Assembly (NCBI GenBank): GCA_964057225.1
Contig: OZ059895.1
Location: 10,726,001 to 10,790,000 of the forward strand
Origin: Auanema rhodensis
Taxonomy: Eukaryota; Nematoda; Chromadorea; Rhabditida; Rhabditidae
Length of the DNA: 64,000 nt
Direction of reading: 5' to 3'
Shown here: one piece after another, positions 61,725 to 64,000 of the stretch
How positions within the stretch are numbered: position 1 is the stretch's first letter
How the letters are laid out: each line of letters opens with the position of its first letter
Made by a program: the position numbers and the translations under genes
The notes under the pieces: model-generated
Databases searched by the model: none
What the model saw: the letters and a program-made list of their open reading frames with translations, nothing else
Told to the model about the DNA's origin: nothing

Positions 61725-64000
61725 AATCCCGGGTGGCGTAAGCTTTTCAAATTTTTTTAACAATCATAACACGTTAAAAGTACGCCATGCAGCTGATTTT
61801 TAATTTTGTCTCTTCCGTAACAAATTTATTCAATTTTCAAGCAGTTTTACTTAGATAGCTCAAACCACGGCAGCAAATTATCTTCAATCTTATTTCTATA
61901 TTACAGTTATGAACCAGTAGTTAATGAATCTTCATGGCCCGGTTAGTAGTTGGATCGGAGACGGCTTTGAGAATCCCGGATGGCGTAAGCTTTTCAAATT
62001 TTTTTAACAATCATAACACGTTGAAAATACGCCATTCAGCTGATTTTCAATTTTATCTCTTCCGTAATAAATGTTTTCAATTTTCAAGCAGTCTTACTTA
62101 GATAGCAAAACCCAAGGCAGCAAATTATCTTTAATCTTGATTCTATATTACAGCTATGAACCAGTAGTTAATGAACCTCCATGGCCGGTTAGTAGTTGGA
62201 TCGGAGACGGCTTGGGAAACCCGGGTGGCGTAAACTTTTCAAATTTTTTTAACAATCATAACACGTTGAAAGTACGCCATGCAGCTGATTTTTAATTTTA
62301 TCTCTTCCGTAACAAATGTTTCCAATTTTCAAGCAGTTTTACTTAGATAGCTCAACCCAAGGCAGCAAATTATCTTTAATCTTATTTCTATATTACAGTT
62401 ATGAACCAGTAGTTAATGAACCTTCATGGCCCGGTTAGTAGTTGGATCGGAGACGGCTTTGGGAATCCCGGATGGCGTAAGCTTTTCAAATTTTTTTAAC
62501 AATCATAACACGTTGAAAATACGCCATTCAGCTGATTTTCAATTTTATCTCTTCCGTAATAAATGTTTTCAATTTTCAAGCAGTCTTACTTAGATAGCAA
62601 AACCCAAGGCAGCAAATTATCTTTAATCTTGATTCTATATTACAGCTATGAACCAGTAGTTAATGAACCTCCATGGCCGGTTAGTAGTTGGATCGGAGAC
62701 GGCTTGGGAATCCCGGATGGCGTAAACTTTTCAAATTTTTTTAACAATCATAACACGTTGAAAGTACGCCATGCAGCTGATTTTTAATTTTATCTCTTCC
62801 GTAACAAATGTTTCCAATTTTCAAGCAGTTTTACTTAGATAGCAAAACCCAAGGTAGCAAATTATCTTTAATCTTGATTCTATATTACAGCTATGAACCA
62901 GTAGTTAATGAACCTCCATGGCCGGTTAGTAGTTGGATCGGAGACGGCTTGGGAATCCTGGGTGGCGTAAGCTTCTCAAATTTTTTTAACAATCATAACA
63001 CGTTAAAAGTACGCCATGCAGCTGATTTTTAATTTTGTCTCTTCCGTAACAAATTTATTCAATTTTCAAGCAGTTTTACTTAGATAGCTCAAACCACGGC
63101 AGCAAATTATCTTCAATCTTATTTCTATATTACAGTTATGAACCAGTAGTTAATGAACCTTCATGGCCCGGTTAGTAGTTGGATCGGAGACGGCTTTGGG
63201 AATCCCGGATGGCGTAAGCTTTTCAAATTTTTTTAACAATCATAACACGTTGAAAATACGCCATGCAGCTGATTTTTAATTTTATCTGTTCCGTAACAAA
63301 TGTTTTCAATTTTCAAGCAGTTTTACTTAGACAGCTCAACCCAAGGCAGCAAATTATCTTCAGTCTTATTTCTATATTACAGTTATGAACCAGTTGTTAA
63401 TGAACCTTCATGGCTCGGTTAGTAGTTGGATCGGAGACGGCTTGGGAATCCCGGATGGCGTAAACTTTTCAAATTTTTTTAACAATCATAACATGTTGAA
63501 AGTACGCCATGCAGCTGATTTTTAATTTTATCTCTTCCGTAACAAATGTTTCCAATTTTCAAGCAGTTTTACTTAGATAGCTCAACCCAAGGCAGCAAAT
63601 TATCTTTAATCTTATTTCTATATTACAGTTATGAACCAGTAGTTAATGAACCTTCATGGCCCGGTTAGTAGTTGGATCGGAGACGGCTTGGGAATCCCGG
63701 GTGGCGTAAGCTTTTCAAATTTTTTTAACAATCATAACACGTTGAAAGTACGCCATTCAGCTGATTTTCAATTTTATCTCTTCCGTAATAAATGTTTTCA
63801 ATTTTCAAGCAGTCTTACTTAGATAGCAAAACCCAAGGCAGCAAATTATCTTTAATCTTGATTCTATATTACAGCTATGAACCAGTAGTTAATGAACCTC
63901 CATGGCCGGTTAGTAGTTGGATCGGAGACGGCTTGGGAATCCCGGGTGGCGTAAGCTTTTCAAATTTTTTTAACAATCATAACACGTTAAAAGTACGCCA
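61725..64000 (+). repeat. Higher-order repeat copy 5, cut by the window edge
   Basis: From here to the window end the sequence follows copy 4 at +4179 bp, including gaatcttcatgg near 61928, tatctgttccg near 63285 and ggctcggttag near 63414. Differences seen are agatagctcaaccc at 63577 where copy 4 has agagagctcaaccc at 59398, and aaggtagcaaatt near 62853. The block probably continues beyond the window. The last 43 bases (from 63958) are a partial monomer ending in the 5' arm. Confidence 0.75.

Larger units (their letters stand above)
1..64000 (+). repeat. 5S rRNA-derived satellite array, ~261 monomers of 245-246 bp
   Basis: The same ~245 bp unit fills the entire window in one orientation. 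The box-C-like core first occurs at 32, then 277, then 523, and last at 63917, which gives about 260 periods averaging 245.7 bp. Units differ by scattered substitutions and small indels. The commonest length change is ggcc versus ggccc just before gttagtag. Each unit contains two blocks resembling the 5' and 3' parts of 5S rRNA, separated by a ~113-115 bp AT-rich segment. Frequent restriction-site words are aagctt (lost in units with gtaaac, gtaaga or gtatgc), ccatgg in about half the units, cccggg, and cagctg. I see no mobile element, inversion or single-copy sequence. Both array ends lie outside the window. The periodicity is certain; the 5S relationship is strong; the nematode host is inferred. 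Confidence 0.97.

Noticed and set aside
890-63032. About 90 open frames of 60-91 codons on the + strand, nearly identical and starting MFSIFKQ, MFSFFKQ or MFPIFKQ
   Set aside because: They are one reading frame of the satellite, starting in the insert and running through the 5S 3' arm. About half of the units lose the frame through the ggcc/ggccc indel, stop positions vary, and no known domain or ribosome-binding context is seen.
1-64000. Functional tandem 5S rRNA gene cluster
   Set aside because: Every unit I examined has the ~114 bp insert and lacks the 5' strand of helix I, and helix II pairing is disrupted. The cores are conserved but the genes are not intact.
1-64000. CRISPR array
   Set aside because: The repeat unit is ~245 bp with similar sequence throughout. 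There are no short repeats separated by unrelated spacers and no cas genes.
1-64000. Spliced leader (SL1) RNA gene within the unit, as in nematode 5S repeats
   Set aside because: The word ctcaaac in the insert matches the end of the SL1 complement over only seven bases. The rest of the leader and a convincing Sm site are absent.
1-64000. 5S-derived SINE (SINE3-type) or fish/frog 5S satellites
   Set aside because: No poly-A or other SINE tail, no target-site duplications and no dispersed copies are visible. Core bases fit nematode better than vertebrate 5S.
1-64000. Centromeric satellite
   Set aside because: Sequence alone cannot show this, no CENP-B-box-like motif was seen, and many nematodes have holocentric chromosomes.

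Overview
The whole window is one satellite DNA array. A 245-246 bp monomer is repeated head to tail on the same strand from base 1 to base 64000. Counting from the first box-C-like core (base 32) to the last (base 63917) gives about 260 periods of mean length 245.7 bp, so about 261 copies, the first and last cut by the window edges. I saw no unique sequence, transposon, inversion, tRNA, intact rRNA gene or protein-coding gene. The many short open frames (60-91 codons) are by-products of the repeat.

The monomer is a rearranged 5S rRNA gene. Its 3' arm (about 75 bp) follows 5S positions ~48-119 and contains the core ttggatcggagacggc, then gggaatcc and tgtaagctttt. Just after a ~15 bp T-rich linker comes a 5' arm (about 40 bp, core cacgttgaaagtacgccat) that follows 5S positions ~5-45. 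Between 5' arm and 3' arm lies a ~113-115 bp AT-rich segment that I cannot relate to 5S. Each unit therefore reads: linker, 5S 5' arm, AT-rich insert, 5S 3' arm. The variant bases match the nematode 5S sequence as I remember it from Caenorhabditis elegans (GGATCGGAGACGGC, GCACGCCAT, TTGTAAGCT), and fit vertebrate, insect or mollusc 5S less well. I infer a nematode genome; this rests on recall, not a search.

Layout: (1) ~0.15-4.8 kb, units in a 3-mer (~737 bp) pattern; (2) ~4.6-8 kb, partial 5-mer (1228 bp) and mixed units; (3) ~8.1-12.0 kb, an 8-unit block (1967 bp) present twice; (4) ~10.46-20.78 kb, a 21-unit block (5162 bp) present twice in tandem with shared private variants; (5) ~20.8-31.6 kb, mixed units with 3-mer stretches and a block repeated at a 4167 bp offset; (6) ~31.7-37.5 kb, a block repeated at a 2949 bp (12-unit) offset; (7) ~38.5-42 kb, 3- and 4-unit duplications marked by ggcttttgg; (8) ~43.8-46.2 kb, a 5-unit (1227 bp) duplication; (9) ~47-49.7 kb, a 4-unit (983 bp) repeat; (10) ~49.9-64 kb, a 10-unit (2458 bp) higher-order repeat with 11-unit and 17-unit derivatives running to the window edge.

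No genes act together here. The array looks like a product of unequal exchange and gene conversion acting on a 5S-derived unit. Each unit still carries a box-C-like internal control element and downstream T-runs able to stop RNA polymerase III, so transcription cannot be excluded, but the changes to helices I and II argue against functional 5S rRNA.
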